Part shown: one piece after another, positions 16,313-26,141 of the stretch
Layout: every line of letters begins with the position of its first letter
How positions within the stretch are numbered: the stretch's first letter is position 1
Source: Candidatus Gastranaerophilales bacterium
GTDB taxonomy: Bacteria; Cyanobacteriota; Vampirovibrionia; Gastranaerophilales; Gastranaerophilaceae
Length of the DNA: 39,595 bases
Direction: 5' to 3'
Assembly: GCA_944326905.1 (NCBI GenBank)
Contig: CALVFU010000010.1
Location: 1 to 39,595, forward strand
Program-made: the position numbers and the translations under genes
Notes under the pieces: model-generated
Told to the model about the DNA's origin: nothing
The model's database searches: none
Seen by the model: only the letters and a program-made list of their open reading frames with translations

Positions 16313-16341
16313 ATTATACTACAGATTTAAAGGGGGGTAAA
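16313..16341 (-). promoter_or_regulatory. Promoter very close to the GH57 start
   Basis: On the minus strand TTTACC, a 17-base spacer and TATAAT end nine bases before the first ATG at 16303. Transcription would start within two to three bases of the start codon. On the plus strand the same region has G runs at 16332-16337 and 16345-16351. Confidence 0.5.
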
Positions 16342-16477
16342 TAAGGGGGGGAATGAAGCCAATACTTATCCACTCTCTGTTTTTAAAGAGTAAATAAAAA
16401 AAGAAGAGAATAAAGGGGTAAATGGCAGCAACCTTTAAATCCCCAGGGGGATAAATAATCTACTGCCCAAGAAAATA

Positions 16478-19400
16478 TTACATTGCACCCTGTGCGTTTC
16501 TTATAATTTGCTGCTGCTTTCTTATTTCTTCATCAATTTTTGCTATATCATCGTCATAAGCCTTAATTTTTGCTTGAAGTTTGCTCCGTTCTGCCGAATT
16601 TTCCAAATATTTCTTTAACGCATCATTTGCACTATTAATTTCCTGAAATTTTTCAGTAAATTCCGGCTTATCTGGATGCCTGTCAGGGTGGTATTCAATT
16701 GATTTTCTTCGAAAGGCTTTTTTTAGATTTTCAGCTGTAAGCGGTTCATTTGCAGGAATACCAAGTAATTTTTTATATTCGATATATTTTTCTTTAGATA
16801 ATGAAATTCTTTTCATTTGTCGTTCAGCATCTTCTTTCGCTTTTAATAATTGTGTACGTTTATTAAACAAGGTTTGAATTTTTTGGTGTGCTTCGTTAAT
16901 AATTCTCTGTGCCTCAGCGCTGCGTGTTCCGCGTGCACCGCTTGCTGCACCTGCACCATTAGCATGATTGCTTGAACCAGAGGCCCCACGAGCATTATTA
17001 GGCGTCCAGCAAGAAGTATTACCATTTGCAGAGATATCTTTCATAACTATTTGTCCGTTGTGACGGGTTATGAGTATGTGGTGCCTTGAAACATTATCAC
17101 CGGCATTTATTTTGATGTCGCCGTCTCTGCCGATTGTTAAGAATTCGCCTTCTTTTAAAGATGCAATTTTGTTTCGTATCTCAGGAGTGTTTAAATCAAT
17201 TGTTGTACCGTCAACTAGTCTTAGTATCGGCATATTATTTAAATCTAATCCATATTGAGCATTTTGGTCTAAAGTACTTCCGTTTGGCGGAAGATTTTCT
17301 GATTGCGCGTTTCTGTTAAATTTGCTGTACGCTTCTGCTCTCTTTCTAGCAAATTCTGAGTCAGCTCCGTTTGAACGGCTTGAATTATCCGCGCCACCGG
17401 CATGGTTGCCTGAACCAGATGTTCCATGAGCATTATTAGGCGTCCAGCAAGAAGTATTACCATTTGCAGAGATATCTTTCATAACTATTTGTCCGTTGTG
17501 ACGGGTTATGAGTATGTGGTGCCTTGAAACATTATCACCGGCATTTATTTTGATGTCGCCGTCTCTGCCGATTGTTAAGAATTCGCCTTCTTTTAAAGAT
17601 GCAATTTTGTTTCGTATCTCAGGAGTGTTTAAATCAATTGTTGTACCGTCAACTAGTCTTAGTATCGGCATATTATTTAAATCTAATCCATATTGAGCAT
17701 TTTGGTCTAAAGTACTTCCGTTTGGCGGAAGATTTTCTGATTGCGCGTTTCTGTTAAATTTGCTGTACGCTTCTGCTCTCTTTCTAGCAAATTCTGAGTC
17801 AGCTCCGTTTGAACGGCTTGAATTATCCGCGCCACCGGCATTGCTGCCTGCCGAGCCTTTTGCTCTTGGCTCTGCTATTGTAAAATCATCTTCATAAATT
17901 ACCTGATTATCCTCTGTTATAGATGCATGAGCTTTACCGTCTTTATTATAAGTAACGGTTAAGTCTGAATGTCTAGTAAAACTACCGTCAGCATTTCTTG
18001 TTACTTTTGTTACGCTTTTTTCAATACAATTGCCGCTCTTATCAAATATGTATGTATGAAGATATTGACTTCTAGGATCATACATAGAAATAAAAGCTTC
18101 TTTACCTTTAAAATATGTTGCAGGAGTTGGTTCAAAACCTTGGTTTAACATCATTTTATATAGTTTTTGGGGGTTGTAAATCGGAGTATTAATAAAGTCG
18201 GAAACATCTCCTATTTTAAAATATTTGCTTCTGGTTTTTCCATGCACTGCTTCTTTCGTTTTTAAACCGATTTTTTTAGCAGCGGCTTCTAATTTATCAA
18301 GTAAATTATCCATTAATTCATCAATTTTACCAAATTGTGTTTTAATATAAGTCTTTGCTTTTTCATAATCTGCAAGTGTTTTCAATTTTTGTATCAAATC
18401 TTCTGCTTTTTTATAGAGGTTATGAATATATTCGCCGTATTTTTGGCGTACACTTTCAGCATTAATTTTTGAATCGCCTGTACCGTCTGCATGGTTTGAG
18501 GTATCAGAGTTATCTGTAGCATTGGATCTTGAATCACCTGCCCCGTCAGTTCTACTTCCTGTGCTATCGCCGGGTTTTACCTCACCGTGCTTAACCTCAC
18601 CGTGCTTAACATGAGAAACTCTTGACATTACAAGTCCAGTTACAAAGTCAATAAATGCCTCGCTGGAGCCGTAGTCATCACCTGAAATTTTTGTTACACC
18701 ATAAGTACCTGCCGCGTTTATAATTTCTTCTGCAATTTCAGTTGCAAGAGTTTTGTCTATACCAAGCGCCTTCATCAGTCTTGGAGCAAGTACACTTGAT
18801 GATGCACCAACTCCGGCAAAGGACATATTCATAAGCGCTTTCTTAAGTGCTTCTTTTACTTCATCTCCGTTTGATAAATCAACAGCCGCTGTTGCTGCTC
18901 CTGCGTTTACCATTTGAGAACCTATTTGAGCGCCTTTATTAGCAACCTTTGATGTATAAGCTTCACCTTTTTCAAATTTATTAACTTTTTCAAATACTTT
19001 TTCTGCCTTCTTAAGTGTTTTAGTAAGTTTAACTGCTTTTGTTCCCCACTTAGCCGCACTTGCCGCAAGTCTTGCCGCTGCGATCTGCCCAAGTCCGGGC
19101 ACAAATTGTAATGCAATTGTTCCGGCTATCTCAAAGGCTCCTTGTGTTACCATTTCAGTAATAACCATATTTTGGTTAAACTGTATAACATCTTTTACTA
19201 TATCATTTGTACCAAAAGCGCTCTTGTTTAGAAGTTCTAAATCAGCCGCCATTTGCTCTAAACTCTTGCCTTTTGTTATTTCGTTATATGCTTCAGCAGA
19301 ATTTGTCTGAGTGTCCCGTAGAAATTGGAGAAGAAGTGTTTGTTTAGCCTCTTCGCTGTCAGCAGGAATATCCAGAGATTCTGCATACGCTGCAATTGTT

Positions 19401-21610
19401 TTGTCTATGGTTTCATCATCCCACTGGAATTTTTCTTTAATTGTATTACGCAGCTCTTCATAGCCCATACCTTCAGCATTTTTTAAAATATCATTTATTA
19501 TACTTATGACCGCATTAAGCTGCTGTGCTTCGCAGTAATTGCTGTATGCCGCATCCCTTGCTGCTATCTTATTTTTGTCAAACTCTATACCAAAAATTTC
19601 TTTATAAATAGCTTTAAATTCTGCTTCTGTTTTTGCCGCTGCAAGACGTTTAACTGCCTCAGCGTTTTTGCCGAGTTTTTTCTCCATATCCTCCATTGTT
19701 GTGCATCCAAACCATCCGCAGATAGTGTCTCCTACACTTGCTATCCAGCCTTCTTCTTCTCTTGCCTCTTTATACGCCTGTTGAGCTTCCGCATCTGTTG
19801 CGGCAAAATCTTCATTAAACGAACCCATTGCCTCAGCATCACTCATTTCTTTTACATTTTCTGTTTGTTTTGCAACGATAGCACCTCTTAAAAAGTCTAT
19901 TGCTTTTTCCATCTCTAATGGATTAGTTGGACGGAATGCACCGCTCCAGGAATCGTATTCTTTCTTAATACTTGCTTCAAAATCATCATTTGCTTTTTTA
20001 ATATCACCTTCTGATACACCCGCTTTTCTTGCTGCTTCAATAAGTTTTGCCATTATTGTTCTCAAAACCCGTTTTTGAGCGCTTCTGTCGCCGGATAGAA
20101 TTTTTTCGCTGGTTACTGTATCAATAATAGATGAATCACCATTTTTGGCTTTATCATAAGCGTCCAAAAGGGCAACAATATTATCTGCGTTCACTTTTTC
20201 ATCAAAAAATGCCTGCATTTTTCTCATTGAATTATTTCCGCTGTTATGGTCAGCTATGTTATAAAATTCCTTTGCAAGTGCTTCAGCTTCTTTTCTTTTT
20301 GCTGTCTCATTATTATACGCTTCTGCTTTATCATTCCTGCTCTTAACACGGTTATACATTCCTTCATCAACATTAGCAACAATTTTTTTGCCTTTTAATT
20401 CACCGTCTTTTAATCCTGGATTTGTTTTCTTTAAATCTGCAACCCTTTCTTCAAGCTGCTCTTTTGTGGGATTTTCAATCCCTTCTCTTTTAAACAGCTG
20501 TCTTGCAATTTCTTCAAAAGTATTATAATTTCTTTCTGTCCAGGTAATTGGTTTTCTTGCACGTACCTCGTCTCTTATTGATTGCATTGCTGTATATGCG
20601 GCAGCAACCTCTTCTTTAGTCTGGCGACCTTCAAGTGCTTCTGCTGAAATTTCACGGGGAATTGTGATTTCTTCGCCGGCGTAAAAATATTGATTTGGAG
20701 CTTTGCCTTTTACAAGACCGGGATTAGCTTTAATTATCTCTTCTGCACTACAGCCGAATTTTTTAGCAAGGGCGGCAATAATTTCGCCGTTTTGTACAAC
20801 AACTCTTGTTGTTTTTGGCTTCTCTTCCGGCTTAGGAGTTTCTGCTTCTAATGGATTTCCGTATATGTCACAAGGTACACCGTCTTCATTTTCATATCTT
20901 ACAGACGTTTCTGCTCCATTTTGGTGAGTACTGATTTCTTTTACCCCGTTATCAAGATAAGTTTTTTTGGTTTCTACTCCCATTTCATCTATAAAAGACT
21001 CTGATACCAGCTTTCCGTCTTTATCCTTAATCTCAATATTGGTGCTCTTGGTTCTTTCATCATAAACAGTAGTTCTAACTCCGCCGTTGTCTAATTTCTC
21101 TTCTGTAATAGTTGTACTGCCTGATTTATTCGTCCTGTTTATAATATTTCCATCTTTATCTTTTGTATAACTATTGCCATCCTTATCAATAAATTCAGTT
21201 ATATCTTCATAAACCATAACACGGCTGCCATCTTCATACAAATACTCCATTTCGCCATTTGGATTTTTATTTATTAACTTTACACCGCTTGCATTCTCAG
21301 AAAGAAATTTAATAAAATTCAAAAGCTCATCTTTGGTAAGCTCTTTAAATTTGTCGCCAAGAGATGCTTTTAGCGCTTCAAACTCTTTATCTCCAAGATT
21401 TTCTTTATTATGTTTTACGGCAAAACTCATTACTTTTTCTATAAACGATTTGATTTCAGCTTCATCAAGAACGTTGTTTTTATTAGCATCCAGTGCTTGG
21501 AATATTGACTTATGAGACTTGTTAATATCTTCCAGCTTTTGTCCACCGCCCGTAACTGTAGATAAATCGAGTTTTTTTCCATCAGTCATTTTTAGAAAAA
21601 AGTTAATCAT
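16478..21610 (-). CDS. Giant mosaic protein: EF-hand, LysM, twin FHA, J domain
   Basis: 1710 residues, no signal peptide. Domains in order: EF-hand loop D41-E52 (DANKNNVLDEAE with ligands at 1, 3, 5, 9 and 12); short beta repeats rich in DGN (about 110-250); LysM-like domain (about 266-318, ending AGEEITIP) and a weaker second one (about 355-415); a long helical region; hydrophobic/amphipathic segments near 813-860 and 925-1000; a low-complexity Gly/Ser/Asp/Asn linker (about 1000-1048); a helical region (1050-1250); two identical FHA domains (core TIGRDGDIKINAGDNVSRHH) at about 1257-1397 and 1403-1543; a coiled coil; and a J domain with HPD (near 1639). FHA binds phosphothreonine and J domains recruit DnaK. 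The start has AAAGGT eight bases upstream. The role is unknown; a secreted effector or a scaffold is possible. Confidence 0.8.
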   Translation of the reverse strand: MINFFLKMTDGKKLDLSTVTGGGQKLEDINKSHKSIFQALDANKNNVLDEAEIKSFIEKVMSFAVKHNKENLGDKEFEALKASLGDKFKELTKDELLNFIKFLSENASGVKLINKNPNGEMEYLYEDGSRVMVYEDITEFIDKDGNSYTKDKDGNIINRTNKSGSTTITEEKLDNGGVRTTVYDERTKSTNIEIKDKDGKLVSESFIDEMGVETKKTYLDNGVKEISTHQNGAETSVRYENEDGVPCDIYGNPLEAETPKPEEKPKTTRVVVQNGEIIAALAKKFGCSAEEIIKANPGLVKGKAPNQYFYAGEEITIPREISAEALEGRQTKEEVAAAYTAMQSIRDEVRARKPITWTERNYNTFEEIARQLFKREGIENPTKEQLEERVADLKKTNPGLKDGELKGKKIVANVDEGMYNRVKSRNDKAEAYNNETAKRKEAEALAKEFYNIADHNSGNNSMRKMQAFFDEKVNADNIVALLDAYDKAKNGDSSIIDTVTSEKILSGDRSAQKRVLRTIMAKLIEAARKAGVSEGDIKKANDDFEASIKKEYDSWSGAFRPTNPLEMEKAIDFLRGAIVAKQTENVKEMSDAEAMGSFNEDFAATDAEAQQAYKEAREEEGWIASVGDTICGWFGCTTMEDMEKKLGKNAEAVKRLAAAKTEAEFKAIYKEIFGIEFDKNKIAARDAAYSNYCEAQQLNAVISIINDILKNAEGMGYEELRNTIKEKFQWDDETIDKTIAAYAESLDIPADSEEAKQTLLLQFLRDTQTNSAEAYNEITKGKSLEQMAADLELLNKSAFGTNDIVKDVIQFNQNMVITEMVTQGAFEIAGTIALQFVPGLGQIAAARLAASAAKWGTKAVKLTKTLKKAEKVFEKVNKFEKGEAYTSKVANKGAQIGSQMVNAGAATAAVDLSNGDEVKEALKKALMNMSFAGVGASSSVLAPRLMKALGIDKTLATEIAEEIINAAGTYGVTKISGDDYGSSEAFIDFVTGLVMSRVSHVKHGEVKHGEVKPGDSTGSRTDGAGDSRSNATDNSDTSNHADGTGDSKINAESVRQKYGEYIHNLYKKAEDLIQKLKTLADYEKAKTYIKTQFGKIDELMDNLLDKLEAAAKKIGLKTKEAVHGKTRSKYFKIGDVSDFINTPIYNPQKLYKMMLNQGFEPTPATYFKGKEAFISMYDPRSQYLHTYIFDKSGNCIEKSVTKVTRNADGSFTRHSDLTVTYNKDGKAHASITEDNQVIYEDDFTIAEPRAKGSAGSNAGGADNSSRSNGADSEFARKRAEAYSKFNRNAQSENLPPNGSTLDQNAQYGLDLNNMPILRLVDGTTIDLNTPEIRNKIASLKEGEFLTIGRDGDIKINAGDNVSRHHILITRHNGQIVMKDISANGNTSCWTPNNAHGTSGSGNHAGGADNSSRSNGADSEFARKRAEAYSKFNRNAQSENLPPNGSTLDQNAQYGLDLNNMPILRLVDGTTIDLNTPEIRNKIASLKEGEFLTIGRDGDIKINAGDNVSRHHILITRHNGQIVMKDISANGNTSCWTPNNARGASGSSNHANGAGAASGARGTRSAEAQRIINEAHQKIQTLFNKRTQLLKAKEDAERQMKRISLSKEKYIEYKKLLGIPANEPLTAENLKKAFRRKSIEYHPDRHPDKPEFTEKFQEINSANDALKKYLENSAERSKLQAKIKAYDDDIAKIDEEIRKQQQIIRNAQGAM
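16990..17841 (-). repeat. Near-perfect 414-bp tandem duplication encoding the FHA domain
   Basis: The segment 16990-17403 recurs at 17428-17841, a 438-bp period (146 codons), with no translated difference across the shared block. The intervening 24 bases are a diverged Gly/Ser/Asn-rich linker that still resembles its counterpart. Synonymous identity points to a very recent duplication or to active gene conversion. Confidence 0.93.
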
Positions 21611-21780
21611 TTCCGCTTACCTTTCCATGTAATAATATTTAAAATATGTTAATTTTAACGGCATATCAGAGTAAAAACTTTAATATTTTTGAGTGTTTTT
21701 TTACAAAAATTTACATTTAGATTTATGGCTGGATTAGCTCGCATAAATCCATACGTAGATAGTAAATAATTTTGCATGAA

Positions 21781-21810
21781 AAAAATCCCGCTAATTTTAG
21801 CGGGATTTTT
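21781..21810 (-). terminator. Terminator of the autotransporter gene
   Basis: A perfect 14-bp inverted repeat (AAAAATCCCGCTAA and complement, 2-base centre) with T/A runs on both sides lies 20 bases after the stop at 21831. It works on either strand, but only the minus-strand gene ends here. The rest of the gap 21611-21780 is AT-rich leader for the giant gene. Confidence 0.85.
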
Positions 21811-21830
21811 GTGTACTTATAAGGGTTTTA

Positions 21831-24800
21831 TTAATCAATGATATCTTCACCAATTGCCCATCTAAAACCGCCGGTTAGAGCAACACCGTTTCTGCCGCCG
21901 TTTCTTACCATTGCTTGAAGATAGCCTGTTGCATGCTCGCCGTGGTGTTTTTGGATACCTATACCATATTCAACAAACGGTCTTATAGAAAGATTATTAA
22001 AGGCAACATCATTAGCCCAGAACCTTGCACCATCCATACATACCCAGGTCATATTAACTGCAAGATACGGCTGCCATCCATTTTTAAAGTTGTTAGCAAT
22101 TAACTTAACACCAGGAATAATTTCTATAGCGTGCAGCGGATCTTGTTTAATATGAACACCTGCCGCATTATTATGAGAATATGAATAAATAAACGTATAT
22201 GACATCATATAACTTGGCTGAATGATAAATTTGTTATCAAATAGTCTCCAGTTATACCCCGCCTTAGCAGCAACACCTGCCCCCATCATTGGGAAGTGCT
22301 CGCTGCCAAAATCATTATTGGCATCTACTGCCCAGCCGCCGGCGTTAGCAGTAATACCCGTCCAGAAATCACCTTTATATGCCGTAAATACACCGCCTGC
22401 AGCACCGCCGTTTAAAAATTGGTTTATACCGTTATAGTGTTGATAAGCACCTGTATAAGCTCCAAATACGGCGTAGTTTGCGTCCCAGCCTTTACCCAGC
22501 TCATAGAGTCCGCTTTCATGCCCTATTAATGTACCATAAAATATGCTGTCAACATGCGGTCCGCGTTTAAGAGGCACCTTTTCAAAGTTCGTAAATCCTC
22601 TTACAAATACGCTTGGATAATCTTCCTGGCGTTTATCACGGTAGAATGTATTTATTTCATCCTCAAACATATTTGCATATCTGTTATAGTTTTTGAGATT
22701 TTCTCTTTCGTCTCTTGTAAGGATACTAAGCATATCCATATTAGCAAAAGACTGTCTGTAGATGTTATCCATCAATATGAATGCACCTACCTGAGCAACC
22801 GGTCCTGTAGTTACATTATCGGACGGTCCGCCTGTATTTTGGAAAGAAAAATATACATCATCTGCAGCATCACCATCTAAGCCAAGCTGTGACCCGCTTA
22901 CTTTATTAACATTATATTTATATATTTGACCTTCAAGAGTAGTTACATCCGTTGTAACATTATCAACCGTTAAACCGTTAATATCAGTGAACAGAATATT
23001 TGCGGATTCTTTTTCACCTTCATTTACAAGATTCATATCAGAGATATTAAGATTCCCGTTGGTAATATTTATACCTGAACCTGCGCCATCGCCGATATTA
23101 GATTGGAGCAGGTTGTCCATTTGTTCATTAACTACATCAACGTCAACTTTCATATTTGTAGTGTTTTGGAGCGTAAAGCTGTCAAGAGCGATATTACTTA
23201 CAACACCATTTTGAATATCAACAGTACCGCCGTTTAAGACGAGATTGTTAAGCAGAACTCCCGGTTCGTTTTTAGAGGCAGACGTTCCGAGATATTCGTC
23301 TTTGGTAAATTTCATTGTACCGCCCTGAGTTGTAACGGTAGAATTGGATACTTGAGAATTAGCTGTTGCCATACCGTTATGAACAACCATATTTACAGAT
23401 TTAACTCCGCCGTTAAAATTAACATTACCGTTATAATCCGTTCCTGATACATCATAATTAACATTTACAACCGGCACTAAAGCATCATCTGCAGCATTTG
23501 GCGCTGTAACAGCCCCGTTTAAATTGATACTTCTTCCTGCATTTGCATTAAGATTTAAGACAGCTCCATCTGTACTGCCACTGCTGCCGCCGGTACTTCC
23601 GGCTGATAAGTATATAGTATCACTTGCAGTCCTGAAGTTTACATCCTTGTTTTGCGCAATAACGGTTGTATTAGAATTAACTGCTCCATAAACAGCCCCG
23701 CCGTTTGCTGCAGAGTTGTTATTAAAATCCGAATCAATTACTGTAGCATCAGCAGCGTTATAAAGAGCGCCGCCATTAGAAACTGCTTTGTTTGATTCAA
23801 ATGTAGCATTAGTTATTATAAGCTCAGGCGCTGCATTGGTATCATTTTTCCAGTTATAAATAGCTCCGCCGCTCGTTACAGTATCGGTATTACTTCCGAC
23901 TGTAAAAGTTCCATTCCCGGTAAATGTTGTATTAGAAATTTCTGCTTTACCCGAGTTTTGGATAGCACCGCCATGCCCGGAGGCAGCATTGCCTGTAAAT
24001 GAACTTGAGTTTATAACCAGTTCGCCTTCATTATTAACAGCTCCGCCGTCACCTGTTACCATTGTACCGTCAGCCTTATAGCCGTTGTTCTTAAATTCTG
24101 TATTTTGAATAGAAACGATTGCTGTCCTTGTAGAGTAATCTGTTGTATTATTAGAAATAGCGCCGCCGGTACCGCCTACGGTAAGGTCGGCATCGTATGC
24201 AGTATTATTAGTAAATGTTGTATTATTAACATATACATAACTGCCGCGCTCAGTATCAGCATCAGGATTTGCCCCTGAACCGCTGTTTACGTATTCGGAT
24301 TGGTTTAAAATAGCCCCGCCGTTAAGCGCTGCCTGGTTAGCAGTGAATGTTGCATTATCAATATTAATAACAGCTGACTGGAGCGAAGAATTTGTCGTAC
24401 TGTTATAAATTGCTCCGCCATTATTATCTGCATGGTTACCTTCAAATGTAGAATTATTATTAATATTTAAAACTCCGCCGTCACCGTTATATATTGCGCC
24501 GCCGAAGGTTTCTGCCGTATTGTTTCTAAAAGCGGTATTGGAAATTGTTAATTGTCCGCTGCCTTCTACAATCCCTGTAGATGCTATATTTGCACTTCCT
24601 AAGTTGCATATAGCTCCGCCTCTTCCTGTATTAGCTGTATCCCAGCCGCCGTATGAAGAAGAAGAGCCCTGAGCTGTATAACGATTTGCTGTATTATTCT
24701 CAAAAACTGCATTATAAATATATGCAGTACCAGTGTTATTAATAGCACCGCCCTGCCCTGCAAGGTTGTTTGAAAAAGTAACAGTCTGTCCCGTTTCAGA

Positions 24801-25181
24801 AATGGAACTGCCATTAAGCTGTGCTCCTATATACAAATCTCCGATGTTATATATAACGCCGCCCTGTCTCCCTATATCATAATCAGGAGTCCCAGGATTA
24901 ACCATTGCTGCTATGTTATTGAATACAACACTGCCGGTTGTACCTATTGTTAACGAGCCGGTGTCTTGCACTTGATAAATACCGCCGCCTACGTTTATGC
25001 TTGTAATACTGCCGCTTGCTGGAAAGTATTCGGTTTGGGATACATTATTAATCCCTGTATTTACAGTTTTGTCATCTGAAATAAATGTCGGATCTTGTTC
25101 TATTGCAAACCCGCTGTTTGCCGTACATGCCAGCATGACAGACATTAGCAGCAGAGAAATATTTTTATAATTCTTTTTCAT
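21831..25181 (-). CDS. Pmp-like autotransporter (GGAI/FxxN repeats)
   Basis: About 1116 residues from the chosen start MKKNYKNISLLLMSVMLACTANSGFA, a Sec signal peptide preceded by AGAGG with five-base spacing. A longer frame up to 25232 lacks a ribosome binding site. The passenger (about 120-520) holds about eleven GGA(I/V/L) turns, each followed about 20 residues later by F-x-x-N (FSNN, FENN, FTGN), the repeat of chlamydial polymorphic membrane proteins. It folds as a beta-helix. A Ser/Gly/Asn-rich region follows, then a barrel domain over the last 280 residues or so. The protein ends GGFRWAIGEDIID, so the usual terminal aromatic residue is displaced by a five-residue acidic tail. Likely a surface adhesin. 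Confidence 0.85.
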   Translation of the reverse strand: MKKNYKNISLLLMSVMLACTANSGFAIEQDPTFISDDKTVNTGINNVSQTEYFPASGSITSINVGGGIYQVQDTGSLTIGTTGSVVFNNIAAMVNPGTPDYDIGRQGGVIYNIGDLYIGAQLNGSSISETGQTVTFSNNLAGQGGAINNTGTAYIYNAVFENNTANRYTAQGSSSSYGGWDTANTGRGGAICNLGSANIASTGIVEGSGQLTISNTAFRNNTAETFGGAIYNGDGGVLNINNNSTFEGNHADNNGGAIYNSTTNSSLQSAVINIDNATFTANQAALNGGAILNQSEYVNSGSGANPDADTERGSYVYVNNTTFTNNTAYDADLTVGGTGGAISNNTTDYSTRTAIVSIQNTEFKNNGYKADGTMVTGDGGAVNNEGELVINSSSFTGNAASGHGGAIQNSGKAEISNTTFTGNGTFTVGSNTDTVTSGGAIYNWKNDTNAAPELIITNATFESNKAVSNGGALYNAADATVIDSDFNNNSAANGGAVYGAVNSNTTVIAQNKDVNFRTASDTIYLSAGSTGGSSGSTDGAVLNLNANAGRSINLNGAVTAPNAADDALVPVVNVNYDVSGTDYNGNVNFNGGVKSVNMVVHNGMATANSQVSNSTVTTQGGTMKFTKDEYLGTSASKNEPGVLLNNLVLNGGTVDIQNGVVSNIALDSFTLQNTTNMKVDVDVVNEQMDNLLQSNIGDGAGSGINITNGNLNISDMNLVNEGEKESANILFTDINGLTVDNVTTDVTTLEGQIYKYNVNKVSGSQLGLDGDAADDVYFSFQNTGGPSDNVTTGPVAQVGAFILMDNIYRQSFANMDMLSILTRDERENLKNYNRYANMFEDEINTFYRDKRQEDYPSVFVRGFTNFEKVPLKRGPHVDSIFYGTLIGHESGLYELGKGWDANYAVFGAYTGAYQHYNGINQFLNGGAAGGVFTAYKGDFWTGITANAGGWAVDANNDFGSEHFPMMGAGVAAKAGYNWRLFDNKFIIQPSYMMSYTFIYSYSHNNAAGVHIKQDPLHAIEIIPGVKLIANNFKNGWQPYLAVNMTWVCMDGARFWANDVAFNNLSIRPFVEYGIGIQKHHGEHATGYLQAMVRNGGRNGVALTGGFRWAIGEDIID

Positions 25182-25454
25182 TTCAACCTCTAGAGTTCTT
25201 AAAAATATAATCAGCATGATATATTTAACCACAAAACAATATAAAATAAAAGTATTTTTTTGTTTAAAATAAAAGATATTTTTATTATTACAAAATAAAC
25301 AAGCAATACAAATTCCATAACGATTACTGCTGTATTATTTCAGCTGCTCAATTTAAATATACATTATTAAATTTTGTTACAATTATAATATCTAAATGCA
25401 ATTTTTTATAAAAAAAAATCTTTATATAATTGTAGGTTAAAAGAAAGTGTAGTT

Positions 25455-26042
25455 ATGGCATCTTACATATATGATATTTCAAAATCTTTAGGATTTGGCG
25501 TAAGAAACGATGCTAAAGCGTTAGGCAACGGCAGCGATGCAGATGTACGTGCAGTTGTCGGCACTATTCAAACAGCAAACGCCGGTACATCTATTTTTGC
25601 CGAGGTTAATAAAACCAGCAAATATTCAACTCCTGCATGTAACGCGGCGCGGCTTGCCTCAAAAGCTGTAAATCCTCTTCTTTGCGTTGCAGGAGCTGCA
25701 AGAGTAGCGGCTTCTAATGACAGACCTTCTGCTCTTATTGAAGAAACCGCCGCTTTGAGTACAATGTTTGGTGTTGAAGGACTTATGAAAAAACAATTTC
25801 AAGAAGGAAGTCTGCTTGCAGAATGCAAATTAATGAAAAATTCAATCAATAAATTTAACAACTTTTGTAGTAATACTAGATTTTTAAAGAACTTTAAAGC
25901 TGGAACTCTCGGAAATATACTAAAAGGACTGGCATTTATTACAGGTTCAATCTCTGCTTATTCGCTCGGGCACATAGCCGGTGAGAAAATAGCTGATAAC
26001 ACAACCAGGAAATACAAGTTTGTTACTGCAAATGTAAATTAA
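25455..26042 (+). CDS. Unknown Ala-rich protein with hydrophobic segments
   Basis: 195 residues with no recognised family. The first half is Ala/Asn-rich and small-residue dominated (NPLLCVAGAARVAAS near residue 80). A second, glycine-containing hydrophobic stretch lies near 155-175 (LKGLAFITGSISAYSLGHIAGE). There is no signal peptide and only two or three cysteines. A TATAAT at 25425-25430 lies 25 bases upstream of the ATG, and the ribosome binding site is weak (AAGAAAG). It is divergent from the autotransporter and followed by a hairpin. The composition resembles small membrane-active or pore-like proteins, but no function can be assigned. Confidence 0.7.
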   Translation: MASYIYDISKSLGFGVRNDAKALGNGSDADVRAVVGTIQTANAGTSIFAEVNKTSKYSTPACNAARLASKAVNPLLCVAGAARVAASNDRPSALIEETAALSTMFGVEGLMKKQFQEGSLLAECKLMKNSINKFNNFCSNTRFLKNFKAGTLGNILKGLAFITGSISAYSLGHIAGEKIADNTTRKYKFVTANVN

Positions 26043-26052
26043 GAATTTTTCT

Positions 26053-26084
26053 GCCGTCTTTTTTAACCGAAAAAAAACGGCTTT
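26053..26084 (+). terminator. Hairpin after the Ala-rich protein gene
   Basis: GCCGT plus a T run pairs with an A run plus ACGGC (26077-26081), followed by a short T tract. It lies 11 bases after the stop and is a probable rho-independent terminator. Confidence 0.55.
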
Positions 26085-26141
26085 AAGAAAATAATTTTCT
26101 CTGTAGCCGAAGTTTCACACTAAATATGGTAAACGTTGATT

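Noticed and set aside
16332..16351. G-quadruplex candidate upstream of GH57
   Set aside because: Only two long G runs lie close together; four suitably spaced runs are not present.
16990..17841. Insertion sequence inside the giant gene
   Set aside because: The repeated segments are in frame, encode an FHA domain and carry no transposase or terminal inverted repeats.
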